Below the pieces are notes generated by a model. The model saw only the letters and a program-made list of their open reading frames with translations. It was not told the origin of the DNA and did not search any database. The translations under genes were made by a program, and so were the position numbers. Below are positions 24,557 to 34,011 of a DNA stretch of 64,000 nucleotides, one piece after another. Each line of letters starts with the position of its first letter. Position 1 is the stretch's first letter. This DNA comes from JBDXHU01 sp039989475 (GTDB lineage Bacteria; Pseudomonadota; Gammaproteobacteria; Pseudomonadales; Halieaceae), in the NCBI GenBank assembly GCA_039989475.1, contig JBDXHU010000002.1, positions 620,001 through 684,000 on the forward strand. The letters run 5' to 3'.

Positions 24557-26487
24557 ACGGCTACCGGCAGCTTCAACTTCCCCAGCTCGCGGGCAAGCTC
24601 CTCAAGCGACAATGGCTTGGTGAGAAAGCCATTCATGCCAGCGGCAAAGCAGCGATCTCGATCCTGCTCAAAGGCGTGCGCCGTCAAGGCAACAATAGGC
24701 ACCTCGGTAGCACCAGTGCCGGCCTGCTCCTGCGCCCGTATGCGTGTTGTTGCCTCGAATCCATCGACGATTGGCATGGACAGGTCCATAAGGATTAAAT
24801 CGAATTGCCCCGCGTTCCAGCGTTCCAGGGCCTGCTCTCCATTTTCGGCCGACTCACTGCTGCAACCCAGCTCGGACAGCATGGCTTCGCAGATGAGTCG
24901 ATTAACCGGGTTGTCTTCTACCAACAGAATTTTCAATCCCAGGCTCTGCGATTGCGCACTTTCATCTGGATCGGGCACATAATCCGGTACCGGGACACTG
25001 GCGGCCTCGCATGGCAGGCTGAACCAGAAGCAGGCGCCCTCACCCGGCTCACTGATTACACCAATTTCACCACCCAGCAATTGCACCAACCGCTGGCAAA
25101 TAGGCAGGCCCAGCCCGGTGCCATCATGCTTGCGCGAGGTAGACAAATCCAACTGGGTAAATGGGTCAAAAACAATCTGCTGAGCTGCAGCTGACAGCCC
25201 GGGGCCGGTATCGCTTACTTCAAATCTCAGCTCCTGCGATCCGGCGCTACGCACGATCAAAGACACGCGTCCCTGCTCGGTAAACTTGATCGCATTACCC
25301 AGCAAGTTGATAAGTATTTGCCGCAAGCGTTCGCGATCACTTTGTACCCATTGCGGTACGTCCTCCGCCAGCTCCAGGCTGATGTCGACTGCGGCGTTGC
25401 GCAGGGATGCGACCAGGGGCTTGAAGAGTTCCTCACAGAAGTCGCGTAGCTCAATGGGCTGTAATTCGATTTCCATGTGCCCGGCTTCAATCTTGCTCAA
25501 GTCCAGCAACTCATTGATCAGCTCGAGCAAGTTGGCAGCCGAATTCTGGCAGGTCTCCAAATAGCCGCGCTGAGTAGCATCGAGTTCTGTCCGCGACAGC
25601 AATCCAGCGGTGCCGATGATTCCGTTCATCGGCGTGCGGATCTCGTGGCTCATCATGGCCAGGAAATCGCTCTTCGCACTATTGGCTGACTCGGCAGCGT
25701 CCTTGGCTTCGGCCAGGGCGCTGGTACGATGGCCTACCTCTGCTTCCAGGCCGTCGCGAATTGCCTCCAGCTGTTTTTGCGCCAGTTGCCGGGCGGCATT
25801 TTCCCGCTTCAATTCAAGGTTAAGGCTTTCAACTGATTCCTTTTCTGCCTGCAGCGAATCGATCAGGTCCAGGTTGCTAAAGCGCAGCTCCATGGCACTC
25901 TTGATCGCCACGTGGGTTTTGGTCACGGAGGACCACAGCAAGACGATAAACAGCACTAACAATACTACCAGGGTGGTGTTGGTGAAGCCCCCAATTTCAA
26001 GTAACGAGACAGACACACCGAGGATAATCGGGGCTATGTAGCAAATATAAATCCCTCGATGCGGTGCCATGAGCGGAATTGCAGCCGCGGCAACCCCAGC
26101 AAGCACCAGCAGCATGAGGGTCTGCTCCTGTGGCCCCAGAACACCATAGAACAAGGTTGCCACCAGACCCCAGCCAGCACCCATCAGCAGTGAAAGAGCA
26201 GCATAAACGCGCAGGGACAAGCGCCATTGCTCCTGCGCGGCGCGGGACCTGGAATAGACCTGTATTACAGCAATGCGCAGCGCAGAAATTACCAGCATTG
26301 CGCTCAGCCACCAGAGATAAGCAGTGTTAGCAGAGCGTGTATACAGCACCAGCGTCATCAGCGCCGCAGCGACAGCGGAGGCAACAGCAGATGGGACGCC
26401 ATTGTCCAACACCATGCGTCCCAGCTCGGCGTCTACGCGCTGCTGCATTTCAGCGTCTGCGATTGTGCCTTCCACTGGGTGGCTCAC
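24553..26487 (-). CDS. 6-TM hybrid sensor histidine kinase / response regulator
   Basis: 644 residues. Six predicted membrane helices fill residues about 31-192 (e.g. AYLWWLSAMLVISALRIAVI and TTLVVLLVLFIVLLW) and form an unrecognised integral sensor. A coiled coil leads into HisKA (MSHEIRTPMNG, about 285), HATPase (LGNAIKFTEQG, VSDTGPGL, DGTGLGLPIC) and a C-terminal receiver (KILLVEDNPVNR with phospho-Asp in DLILMDLSMP, near 571). There is no HPt in this protein. The GTG start overlaps the upstream GGDEF-EAL gene stop as GTGA, so the two are coupled. The signal sensed is unknown. The 3' end shares a stop palindrome with the PLD-family gene. Confidence 0.92.
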   Translation of the reverse strand: MSHPVEGTIADAEMQQRVDAELGRMVLDNGVPSAVASAVAAALMTLVLYTRSANTAYLWWLSAMLVISALRIAVIQVYSRSRAAQEQWRLSLRVYAALSLLMGAGWGLVATLFYGVLGPQEQTLMLLVLAGVAAAAIPLMAPHRGIYICYIAPIILGVSVSLLEIGGFTNTTLVVLLVLFIVLLWSSVTKTHVAIKSAMELRFSNLDLIDSLQAEKESVESLNLELKRENAARQLAQKQLEAIRDGLEAEVGHRTSALAEAKDAAESANSAKSDFLAMMSHEIRTPMNGIIGTAGLLSRTELDATQRGYLETCQNSAANLLELINELLDLSKIEAGHMEIELQPIELRDFCEELFKPLVASLRNAAVDISLELAEDVPQWVQSDRERLRQILINLLGNAIKFTEQGRVSLIVRSAGSQELRFEVSDTGPGLSAAAQQIVFDPFTQLDLSTSRKHDGTGLGLPICQRLVQLLGGEIGVISEPGEGACFWFSLPCEAASVPVPDYVPDPDESAQSQSLGLKILLVEDNPVNRLICEAMLSELGCSSESAENGEQALERWNAGQFDLILMDLSMPIVDGFEATTRIRAQEQAGTGATEVPIVALTAHAFEQDRDRCFAAGMNGFLTKPLSLEELARELGKLKLPVAV

Positions 26488-28631
26488 AGCAAGCTGACCT
26501 TCCCCTGTCGCGCTGGCGAACGCCCTGCCTGGTCCTGGTTGAATTTGCGCACAAAGGCCTCAAACTCCAGTGCCGGCAGAGCCTTGCTGATCAACCAGCC
26601 CTGCACCTGGCAATCACCCATTGCCCTGACGATTTCCAGCTGTGACTGGGTCTCGACGCCCTCTACAACAATCTCCAGGCCCAACTCCTGGGCCATGCGG
26701 AAGATAGCCCGGGTAATCGCTGCATCCTCACGATCATGCTCAAGGTCCTGGACAAAACTTCGGTCCACCTTGAGATAGTCAATGGGAAATTTCTTCAAAT
26801 AGCTGAGCGAGGAATAGCCGGTTCCAAAGTCGTCAATCGCAATTTCCGCACCCGCCTGCTTTAGCTTCTGCAGCCACTCAACGTGCCCCGCCGCATTACT
26901 CATCAACGCGCTCTCCGTCAGCTCAATGACAAGCTGACCACGAGACGCGGGGAAACCCTGCATCAACAGCTGGGTAGACTCCAAAAAGCCCGGCTGACGC
27001 ATCTGAATGCCAGACACGTTGACCGACATCTTCAGGTTTTCCTGCAGGGTCCGGTCCCAGCGATTTAGCTGGGCCACCGCCTCTTGCAATACCCACTCAC
27101 CAATAGGCAGAATCAAACCGGTTTCCTCTGCCACCGGGATAAAACTATCTGGCGGCCGCAGGCCATGCTCAGGATGGCGCCAGCGCAGCAGGCATTCGGC
27201 ACCGATGATGTGCTGTAGTCCATCATCCAACTGGGGCTGGTAATGGAGTTCAAGCTCATTATTACTAATGGCATTACGCAGATCCGCCTCCAGGGTCAGG
27301 CGCGCGATGGAGTTCTCACCAGCATCGTCGGCGGAAAAAGCATAATTATTCTTGCCTGAGTGCTTGGCCTTGTACATGGCAGCATCGGCTCGCATCATCA
27401 GGGCATCAAGACTGTCGCCATCATCCGGGTAGCTGGCGATCCCGATAGAGGCAGTCAGGTTAAGCTCGGTCTTGTGGACATAATAGGGCATGGAAAGTTG
27501 CTTGAGCACTCGCGCCGCGACTTTGGCCGGTGCATCACCGTCTGTGTAATCGCTGAGCAAAATAAGGAACTCATCTCCACCCAGCCGTGCCAGCCTGGCA
27601 CCTGACTGGGGCTCATCTTCCGACCCGCCACGGGCCACCTGGTCCCGCTGCCTGACCACACTAACCAAACGCTCAGATACTTCCTTGAGCAACATGTCGC
27701 CAACAGAGTGCCCCAGCGTGTCGTTGACCCGCTTGAAGCCATCCAGATCCAGCATGCAGATCGCCGTGCGACTACCTTTACGCTTGGCCACTTTCAGCGA
27801 TTGCTCTACCTGCTCCTGCAGCAGGCGCCGATTAGGCAGGTTAGTCAGCTCATCGTAGTAAGCCAGTCGATGCAATTCAGCCTCGACTCGTCGCCGTTCG
27901 GACATATCCTGGAATACGCCAATGCAAACATGCGGATCTTCATCGTCAGAGTAGAGAAAAATACCCTCAGCCGGATAAGTGCTGTCATCGGAGCGGCGCA
28001 ACTGGAAACTTAGGTTAGCCTGTTGCTTCTCAACCAGGTCCTCCAGGTTCTGCACAATAGGCTGCTCTTCAGTCTCGATAGCAATATCGGTAAAGGCCAT
28101 GGCCTGTAACTGCTCGAGGTCGTAGCCAAGATTTCTTAAAGCGCTGGCATTGGCCCCGACGATTGTCCTGCTTTCATAATTAAAAGTAATGACTTCGCTA
28201 TGAGAGTTATCGATGGTCCGGCTAAGGCGGGCTGCTTTCTGCTGATTCGCGAAGGCCTCAGCCGCGCGCAGAGCGTACCGCACACGATGGCGAATAATCG
28301 GCCAGTTAATTGGCTTCGACGTGAAGTCCCAGGCGCCACAGTCGTAGGCCTTCTCCACAGCATCGATATCGTCCAGGCCGGTCAGCATGATTACCGGGGT
28401 GTGTTCGAAGCCGCGCGTTTGCTTTATCGCACTACAGGTCTGGTAGCCGTCCATTTCCGGCATCATGATGTCCAGCAAGATCACATCAGGCTTGACCCGC
28501 TGCAACATAGCCAGCCCCGCTTTGCCACTGTCGGCAAGGACGACTTCGTAATCTTCGCCGGCGAAGGCTGCCTGTGCCAGCATTCGTGTGCCGGGATCGT
28601 CATCAATGGCGAGTATGGTTCTTTCTTTCAT
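26484..28631 (-). CDS. Response regulator with PAS, GGDEF and EAL domains
   Basis: 715 residues. Receiver at 1-125 (ILAIDDDPG, phospho-Asp in VILLDIMMPEMDG), PAS at about 140-265, GGDEF at about 275-455 with an intact ARLGGDEFLILL, and EAL at about 465-705. The EAL signature reads AECLLRW, with Cys replacing Ala in the middle, while ELTES, DDFGTGYSSL and VEGVETQ are intact. This suggests possible phosphodiesterase activity alongside cyclase activity. It would turn phosphorylation into a change in cyclic di-GMP. The ATG has GGGAG nearby. It lies 12 bp after the large hybrid kinase gene and overlaps the next kinase gene, so all three are probably one operon. Confidence 0.94.
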   Translation of the reverse strand: MKERTILAIDDDPGTRMLAQAAFAGEDYEVVLADSGKAGLAMLQRVKPDVILLDIMMPEMDGYQTCSAIKQTRGFEHTPVIMLTGLDDIDAVEKAYDCGAWDFTSKPINWPIIRHRVRYALRAAEAFANQQKAARLSRTIDNSHSEVITFNYESRTIVGANASALRNLGYDLEQLQAMAFTDIAIETEEQPIVQNLEDLVEKQQANLSFQLRRSDDSTYPAEGIFLYSDDEDPHVCIGVFQDMSERRRVEAELHRLAYYDELTNLPNRRLLQEQVEQSLKVAKRKGSRTAICMLDLDGFKRVNDTLGHSVGDMLLKEVSERLVSVVRQRDQVARGGSEDEPQSGARLARLGGDEFLILLSDYTDGDAPAKVAARVLKQLSMPYYVHKTELNLTASIGIASYPDDGDSLDALMMRADAAMYKAKHSGKNNYAFSADDAGENSIARLTLEADLRNAISNNELELHYQPQLDDGLQHIIGAECLLRWRHPEHGLRPPDSFIPVAEETGLILPIGEWVLQEAVAQLNRWDRTLQENLKMSVNVSGIQMRQPGFLESTQLLMQGFPASRGQLVIELTESALMSNAAGHVEWLQKLKQAGAEIAIDDFGTGYSSLSYLKKFPIDYLKVDRSFVQDLEHDREDAAITRAIFRMAQELGLEIVVEGVETQSQLEIVRAMGDCQVQGWLISKALPALEFEAFVRKFNQDQAGRSPARQGKVSLL

Positions 28632-28643
28632 GCTAACTCCCGG

Positions 28644-31600
28644 CTAGCTCTTAACTTTTTCAAGGGCAAGCGCGTCACAAACTCGCGCAAATTCTTCAGC
28701 CAAACCGCTCAATAACTTCTGGCAATCATCCAGCTCTGCATTGCGCCCCATTTCCTCCAATTGCCGGCACAGCTCCGCCAGCTCACTCGCGCCCAGCACC
28801 GCGCTTGATGACTTGAGTGTATGAGCACTCATCTGCACTACCCGGGCATCACCCTCTGTCACACCGGCAGTCATTTCGTCCACCAGGTTGGGCGAAGTTT
28901 CGAGGTAAAGATCGATCATCCGATGCAGGATATTTGGAGCACCCTCTCGCTGCAGGGCCGAGACATTAGCCAGCGCCTCGCGGTCGAGTTGTGTCTGGCT
29001 GGTTCTATGGGGCACTAATCGGCACATGATTTGCAGTAACTCCTCCTGCTGGTAGGGCTTTCGTATATAGGCGTCCATCCCGGCATCCAGACAACTATTG
29101 CGATCCTCTTCGCTGACATTCGCAGTCATTGCCAGAATTGGCAGCGGAGAGCCGTCTCTTGAAGTATAACCAATCTCACGAATCAAGCGCGTTGCCTCGT
29201 AGCCGTCCATGACCGGCATCTGACAGTCCATTATCGCCATGTCGTATTGCTGCTGCTCCAGCATTGCCAAGGCACGCTCGCCGTTTTCCGCGAGATCGAC
29301 GCGATAGCCCTTGTCCTCAAGCTGCATAACAATAAGCTCCTGGTTAACCGGGTTATCCTCAACAACCAACACGTCGAGCGCATCTATCAGCGGTGCGCTT
29401 TCATCATTAGCAGAGTCAATCGGCGGCCGCCCAGCTGTTACGGTGCTACGCCCCAGGGTCTGCACCAGGTGCTGGTAAAGATCCGATTCCAGCACGGGTT
29501 TGCTCAAGCAGCCTGATATGCCTCGCTCATCAAGATCAACCGTACTGAACTGATCCGCCATAGAGCTGAGCATCACCATCATGGGACTACCAAGTTCACT
29601 TCGCTCACGCACCAGTGACGCCAGCTCCAATCCATCCATGCCAGGCATGTGATAATCGATCAGCAAAAGGTCATAACAATTACCTCGCTCGGCTGCGGCA
29701 CGCAAAAACTCCAGTGCCTCTTCGCCGCCGCTGGCACAACTGCAGTGTGTCTGCCAATGGGCCAGGTGTGATCGCAGGATGTCACGATTGGTGGCGCTGT
29801 CATCGATCACCAGCACCTTCAGCCCCTCCAGGTTTGAGGCCTCTGGTTTTCTGTCCGCACCGGCATTCTCTTGCTGCACCAACATTGGCAATGCCACGCG
29901 GAAGGTAGCGCCCTGGCCGGGCGTGCTTTCGACGCTTATATTGCCGCCCATTTTTTCAACCAGTTGCTTGCAAATTGCCAGGCCAAGTCCGGTTCCACCG
30001 AAACGCCGTGTCGTGGTTCCATCTGCCTGGGAAAACGCATCAAAAATGTGCTCCTGTAGCTCGCCGGGTATGCCCACCCCGGTATCACTGACAGAAAATA
30101 CAAAATATTGCCCGGCCTCACTGTCTTTATCCCCGGCAACAACCGGCTCCACCGTCAATACGACTTCACCCTTCTCGGTAAACTTGATCGCATTACCTAT
30201 TAGATTAACCAGAACCTGTCGCAGGCGCTGATCATCAGCAACCAGCATCTCCGGCAGCTCACTATCGATCTGGCACAGATACTCAATGCCCTTATCCTGG
30301 GCGGAACCTGCCATCATGTCCGAGAGGTCAGCAACCAGATCGCGCAGCCGAAACGGACGCTGCTCTATCAACATCTTGCCGGCGCTGATCTTGGAGAAAT
30401 CCAGAATGTCATTGATCACATTGAGCAGCAATTCACCCGACGCGCGCGCCACACCGGCGAGACGTCGCTGCCTGTCATTAAGATCGGTCCGCAGCAACAC
30501 CTCGGTCATACCGAGAACACCATTCATGGGTGTACGAATCTCATGGCTCATAGTGGCCAGGAAGTCGCTCTTGGCCCGCGATGAAGCTTCCGCCTCTTCC
30601 CTGGCCAGTTGCGTCTGTTTTTGCGAGATTTCAAGTTCCGCAGTCAGTCGATCGAATTCATTACCCAGGGTTCCAAACTCATCCAGGCGAGAACTGTGAA
30701 AGCGGCGACCCAGGTCGCCGGTACGGCGCAAATTCACAATATGCCGCTTCATAGCGAAGACCGGTCCCAGCATCAATTCGCGCGAGGTCCACCAGCCGGC
30801 CAGCACAAATAGGCCAATTCCCAGGGAGAGAAACAACAGGGTAGTCGCTACCGCATCCTCTCCGATAAAACTGATTCTGCGCAAGGTACGGGTTTCGAGT
30901 GCCAACGCAGGCCGGCCTGACAGATCATCAATTAGTTTTCGGCTAATAGTGGTACCGCCGGAATTACCGCGTGGGGCACCCGGCACCTGGTCGCTCAATA
31001 ATGCTGGGGGCCCAGTGGCGGCGACCGCTGGCTTGATATTTTTAAGAGCAAGCTCGACCCCCGCGTTCAAGGCCACTCCCGCCAGTCTCTCCGGGGTCAA
31101 CTCGCGCCCGACCACAAGAGTTCCCAGTGCCGGGCCACTGCCATCACTTCTGAGCACCGGGAAAAAACCCAGCTGCAGGTTCGCATCGCCCACTACCAGG
31201 TAACCCTTGCGTGAAACCGTGTTGGTGTCATTAACCAGCAGCGGACTTCCCAGGCTGAGTAACCCGGTCTGAAGCTGATCTACTGGCAGCAACTCGGCGC
31301 TATAGGGGTCAATTCGCTGTCCCCATAACAATTCACCGCCGCGATCGTAGAACAGCATTGCGTCCATTCCCACACGCGACCAATAGGCGGGGCGACTAAT
31401 GTCTGCGGCAAAATCGGCGAATCTTTCCGGTTGTTGAATGTGCTGGTATGTCGAGTCCCAGCGCGCAAATTCAAGCCCGAGAGTGTTTAATTCATCGTGG
31501 TAATGAGCCAGTGCCCGGGACGCTCGGGAGAGATTGGTAACACTTTGCTCCCACTCGTATTCCTGGAAAGCCGGGACCACGAAGATCTGCAGGGACAACC

Positions 31601-31691
31601 AGGCACCTGCCATAAGAGCGGCGCCCAGTAGCAGAAACACTACCAGAATCTGGCGCTGTAAGGATTGCCGTATCAGAACAAGCCCAGTCAT
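28644..31691 (-). CDS. CHASE4-HAMP hybrid histidine kinase with two receivers and HPt
   Basis: 1015 residues. TM1 at about 15-36, a periplasmic CHASE4-like domain (FARWDSTYQHIQ near 76) to about 265, TM2 at about 283-302 and HAMP to about 360. HisKA contains MSHEIRTPMNG (about 385) and the HATPase contains LIGNAIKFTEKG, VSDTGVGI and GGTGLGLAIC. Two receivers follow (VLVIDDSATNRD and VLVVEDNPVNQE, with phospho-Asp in LLIDYHMPGMDG and MAIMDCQMPVMDG). The C-terminal HPt has MSAHTLKSSSAVLG with the phospho-His. The layout suits a BarA/ArcB-type phosphorelay that could pass phosphate to the receivers of the next two genes. The periplasmic ligand is unknown. Confidence 0.94.
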   Translation of the reverse strand: MTGLVLIRQSLQRQILVVFLLLGAALMAGAWLSLQIFVVPAFQEYEWEQSVTNLSRASRALAHYHDELNTLGLEFARWDSTYQHIQQPERFADFAADISRPAYWSRVGMDAMLFYDRGGELLWGQRIDPYSAELLPVDQLQTGLLSLGSPLLVNDTNTVSRKGYLVVGDANLQLGFFPVLRSDGSGPALGTLVVGRELTPERLAGVALNAGVELALKNIKPAVAATGPPALLSDQVPGAPRGNSGGTTISRKLIDDLSGRPALALETRTLRRISFIGEDAVATTLLFLSLGIGLFVLAGWWTSRELMLGPVFAMKRHIVNLRRTGDLGRRFHSSRLDEFGTLGNEFDRLTAELEISQKQTQLAREEAEASSRAKSDFLATMSHEIRTPMNGVLGMTEVLLRTDLNDRQRRLAGVARASGELLLNVINDILDFSKISAGKMLIEQRPFRLRDLVADLSDMMAGSAQDKGIEYLCQIDSELPEMLVADDQRLRQVLVNLIGNAIKFTEKGEVVLTVEPVVAGDKDSEAGQYFVFSVSDTGVGIPGELQEHIFDAFSQADGTTTRRFGGTGLGLAICKQLVEKMGGNISVESTPGQGATFRVALPMLVQQENAGADRKPEASNLEGLKVLVIDDSATNRDILRSHLAHWQTHCSCASGGEEALEFLRAAAERGNCYDLLLIDYHMPGMDGLELASLVRERSELGSPMMVMLSSMADQFSTVDLDERGISGCLSKPVLESDLYQHLVQTLGRSTVTAGRPPIDSANDESAPLIDALDVLVVEDNPVNQELIVMQLEDKGYRVDLAENGERALAMLEQQQYDMAIMDCQMPVMDGYEATRLIREIGYTSRDGSPLPILAMTANVSEEDRNSCLDAGMDAYIRKPYQQEELLQIMCRLVPHRTSQTQLDREALANVSALQREGAPNILHRMIDLYLETSPNLVDEMTAGVTEGDARVVQMSAHTLKSSSAVLGASELAELCRQLEEMGRNAELDDCQKLLSGLAEEFARVCDALALEKVKS

Positions 31692-31837
31692 TACGCGCGA
31701 CCAGCTTGCCGGGGGTGTGGCGCTTGTGATGTAAATAACATTGACAGATCCAACTGCGCCCGTTTCAGGCTACTCTGGTTCTATATCGACGGCATTGGGG
31801 CTGACTTTAGCACTATCGGGGCTTACGGGAGCTTCGC

Positions 31838-32110
31838 TCAGGCATCCTCGGGGTCGAGCCTGCAGCGCCATCGACCGATACCCATTTTCTTCATATTCTG
31901 AATCAGGGTTCGGTGGGTACGAAAGCGCTTAACCTGGCCACGGAAAGTGGTCAGTCTGCCATCGGCCACATCCTCGACATTTACATCGCGCAAGCCGCTA
32001 TCAAGATCAAAACTGACCTCGTAGCCCTGCCCCCGGGATTCCACCCTTGGACGCTTGAGCTGCTCCTCGTCAACGAGCTGTTTCAATTGCTGTTCATTGA
32101 AGCCCCGCAC
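31838..32110 (-). CDS. Unrecognised small protein with a ParC-like RG-repeat module (90 aa)
   Basis: 90 residues from a GTG with GGAG seven bases upstream. No standard domain was recognised. The N-half reads as a helix followed by strands (QQLKQLVDEEQLKRPRVES, then GYEVSFDLDSG). The C-half is basic: RGQVKRFRTHRTLIQNMKKM, then GIGRWRCRLDPED. The same order of elements occurs in the 234-residue protein at 34008-34712 and recalls small plasmid partition-associated proteins. It is 146 bp upstream of the large kinase gene on the same strand. Whether it belongs to that operon is open. Confidence 0.6.
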   Translation of the reverse strand: MRGFNEQQLKQLVDEEQLKRPRVESRGQGYEVSFDLDSGLRDVNVEDVADGRLTTFRGQVKRFRTHRTLIQNMKKMGIGRWRCRLDPEDA

Positions 32111-32221
32111 GTCTCACTCCACTGCTGGCAATGATCAACTTAAACCGTAATCGGGGGTAATGATGCTGTCTATTGAAGGGGCGCTATTCTTTGACGAAGC
32201 TCACAGAATTAACGCTCAGCT

Positions 32222-32890
32222 TCAGCCTATGGCATTCTCTGCTGCAACGCAGATTAGAGCCTCGGTGTGCTCGGTGGAATCGGTGTAGCGAGACAACACC
32301 CTGGCTGTCTCGTCTTTCTCCCTGACCCATACATGATTTGCTGTAATAGTGCCTTCACCAGCCAATTGATCGCAGATGAAATCAGCCTCGGAGGCATAAG
32401 CGCCAGCCAGCGCGTGCGGCAAGGGTTCGACCGAATCCGACTGGTGCAAGCGTAGTACTTTATCCAGCGCATCCTGCAAATGCTCTCCCGGCATCGCGAT
32501 TCGACCCGCCCAGGTGAACACCACGGATTCATCCTGGGAATTTTCAAACACCATTTCATTCGGGGTGTTTTCATAGAGGCGATATTCGCCGTTAGACAGG
32601 GCCAGGCGGAACTCTGTATCCGCTGGCTGCCGGGGCCGGGCGAAATGTCGCGGCGCTATTGCACTGAAAAAATCTTCTGGTAATCCGAACTCATAAACGC
32701 CATTACTAAAACCTGTGGCGTCGTGGAACAGCAGGAAGCGTCCGTTGTGGCTGACTGCAAATATCAGCACACCTTCAGCATCAGGCGCGGGCAACACCAG
32801 CACACTGTGGGATTGCACCTGGTTGGGAAAGCGCCTGAGCAGTGCCAGATAACGAGCGCTGAAACAGGCCATGTCTACAGGGCGCGTCAT
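32222..32890 (-). CDS. Hypothetical protein (222 aa)
   Basis: Not recognised. 222 residues, ATG with AGGA about nine bases upstream. No signal peptide or membrane segment is visible, and the frame has the expected codon character. The sequence has alternating strand-like segments (SVLVLPAPDAEGVLIFAVSH, GRFLLFHDATGFSNGVYEFG) and a final ARVLSRYTDSTEHTEALICV, suggesting a mixed alpha/beta soluble protein. It is divergent from chpB (183 bp between them) and upstream of the 90-residue gene, so it belongs to the unassigned block between the phosphorelay and Pil-Chp genes. Confidence 0.6.
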   Translation of the reverse strand: MTRPVDMACFSARYLALLRRFPNQVQSHSVLVLPAPDAEGVLIFAVSHNGRFLLFHDATGFSNGVYEFGLPEDFFSAIAPRHFARPRQPADTEFRLALSNGEYRLYENTPNEMVFENSQDESVVFTWAGRIAMPGEHLQDALDKVLRLHQSDSVEPLPHALAGAYASEADFICDQLAGEGTITANHVWVREKDETARVLSRYTDSTEHTEALICVAAENAIG

Positions 32891-33072
32891 AAGCTTGATT
32901 CCTGTTTCCGGAAAATTTGACTATACACGTATTGATCGCGTAATTGGAGTTCCACCCGGGAGGCCTGTGCGCCGCATCCGGGATTGAGCGGAGACAAAAC
33001 CGGTACTTTTCGACAGTTTTTTATTGCCTGGGACCTCGCTTGCTGCTCTCCTGACACTGTGAGAATTGAGTG

Positions 33073-34011
33073 ATGAGCAACATGCAGGATGAACCCCTTA
33101 TCGGGCTTATTTGTGACCACAGCTCGCCGGTGCTGGCAGGCTATATCGGTGCTGCCGGTTATCGCCTTGTCAGGGTGATGCCGGACAAACTGTCGCCCCA
33201 GGACCTGGCGCCGGTTGATGTCTGGGTTATTGACTGTGAAGACAGCAATGTAGTCGCTGATGCGGCCGCCTGGCTGGAACCACAGGTACTTGCCATCAGC
33301 AACCGCCCCAAGCCTGCGCTGCTTGAGGATTACCGGGCCTGGTGTGACAAAATCATTCATACGCTGGATAAGTGGACAGCGGATATACGTCACGCGCATC
33401 TTGAGCAAAGCCGCTCCGACGCTGCCGCCTATGCAGCGGTCGAAGGCGTCTGGGTACTGGCCGGCTCCACCGGCGCTGTGGCCGCCGTCAGTCGCTTCCT
33501 GGGGGCCTTCACTCACGTGCCCCCGGTCGCCTTCGTTTATGCGCAGCACATTCACCACAGCCAGCAAGCCAGCCTTAAAGCCATTGGTCACGCCAACAGA
33601 GACCTGGTCTGCAACCTGGCGATTGGCCGCCACTGGCTCAACCCCGGGCATGTGCTGATCGCTCCAGCTACAAGTCAATTGCGCTTCTCTCGCTTTGGTG
33701 AAGTCTTCAGTGTTCGTGATCAATGGGAAACCAGCGAAACGCCCTGTATCGATAAACTGATGCTGGCAATCTCCGGCCTGAAGCCAGCTCCCAGTGGCGC
33801 CATCATATTCAGCGGCGCAGGTCGCGACAGTTGCCTGGGCTTACACGCTCTGCAGGCAGTGGGTACTGAAATCTGGGCCCAGAGTCCCGAGAGTTGCGAA
33901 GCACCTTCCATGCCCCAGGCAGCAATCGACGATGAGTTGGCATCAACTATTGCCACTCCGGAAGCAATGGCCGCTATGTTCATGCAGCGCTACCCAACTG
34001 GCGTGGCTTAA
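33073..34011 (+). CDS. chpB: ChpB-like chemotaxis protein methylesterase
   Basis: 312 residues from the ATG at 33073. The C-terminal half is a CheB methylesterase: the serine in VLAGSTGAVAAV (about 134), His in YAQHIHHSQ (about 160) and Asp in FSGAGRDSCLGL (about 256) match the catalytic triad. The N-terminal 110 residues resemble a degenerate receiver (GLICDHSSPVLAGYIGAAGY, then VWVIDCEDS), without the full acidic pocket. It would demethylate the PilJ chemoreceptor, opposing PilK. It is on the opposite strand from the Pil-Chp operon, with a wHTH gene between them. Its stop shares a TTAA palindrome with the neighbour. Confidence 0.85.
   Translation: MSNMQDEPLIGLICDHSSPVLAGYIGAAGYRLVRVMPDKLSPQDLAPVDVWVIDCEDSNVVADAAAWLEPQVLAISNRPKPALLEDYRAWCDKIIHTLDKWTADIRHAHLEQSRSDAAAYAAVEGVWVLAGSTGAVAAVSRFLGAFTHVPPVAFVYAQHIHHSQQASLKAIGHANRDLVCNLAIGRHWLNPGHVLIAPATSQLRFSRFGEVFSVRDQWETSETPCIDKLMLAISGLKPAPSGAIIFSGAGRDSCLGLHALQAVGTEIWAQSPESCEAPSMPQAAIDDELASTIATPEAMAAMFMQRYPTGVA

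Noticed and set aside
32887..33723. 278-codon minus-strand frame over chpB
   Set aside because: Antisense to the CheB catalytic region and lacks motifs; chpB has a full catalytic triad.
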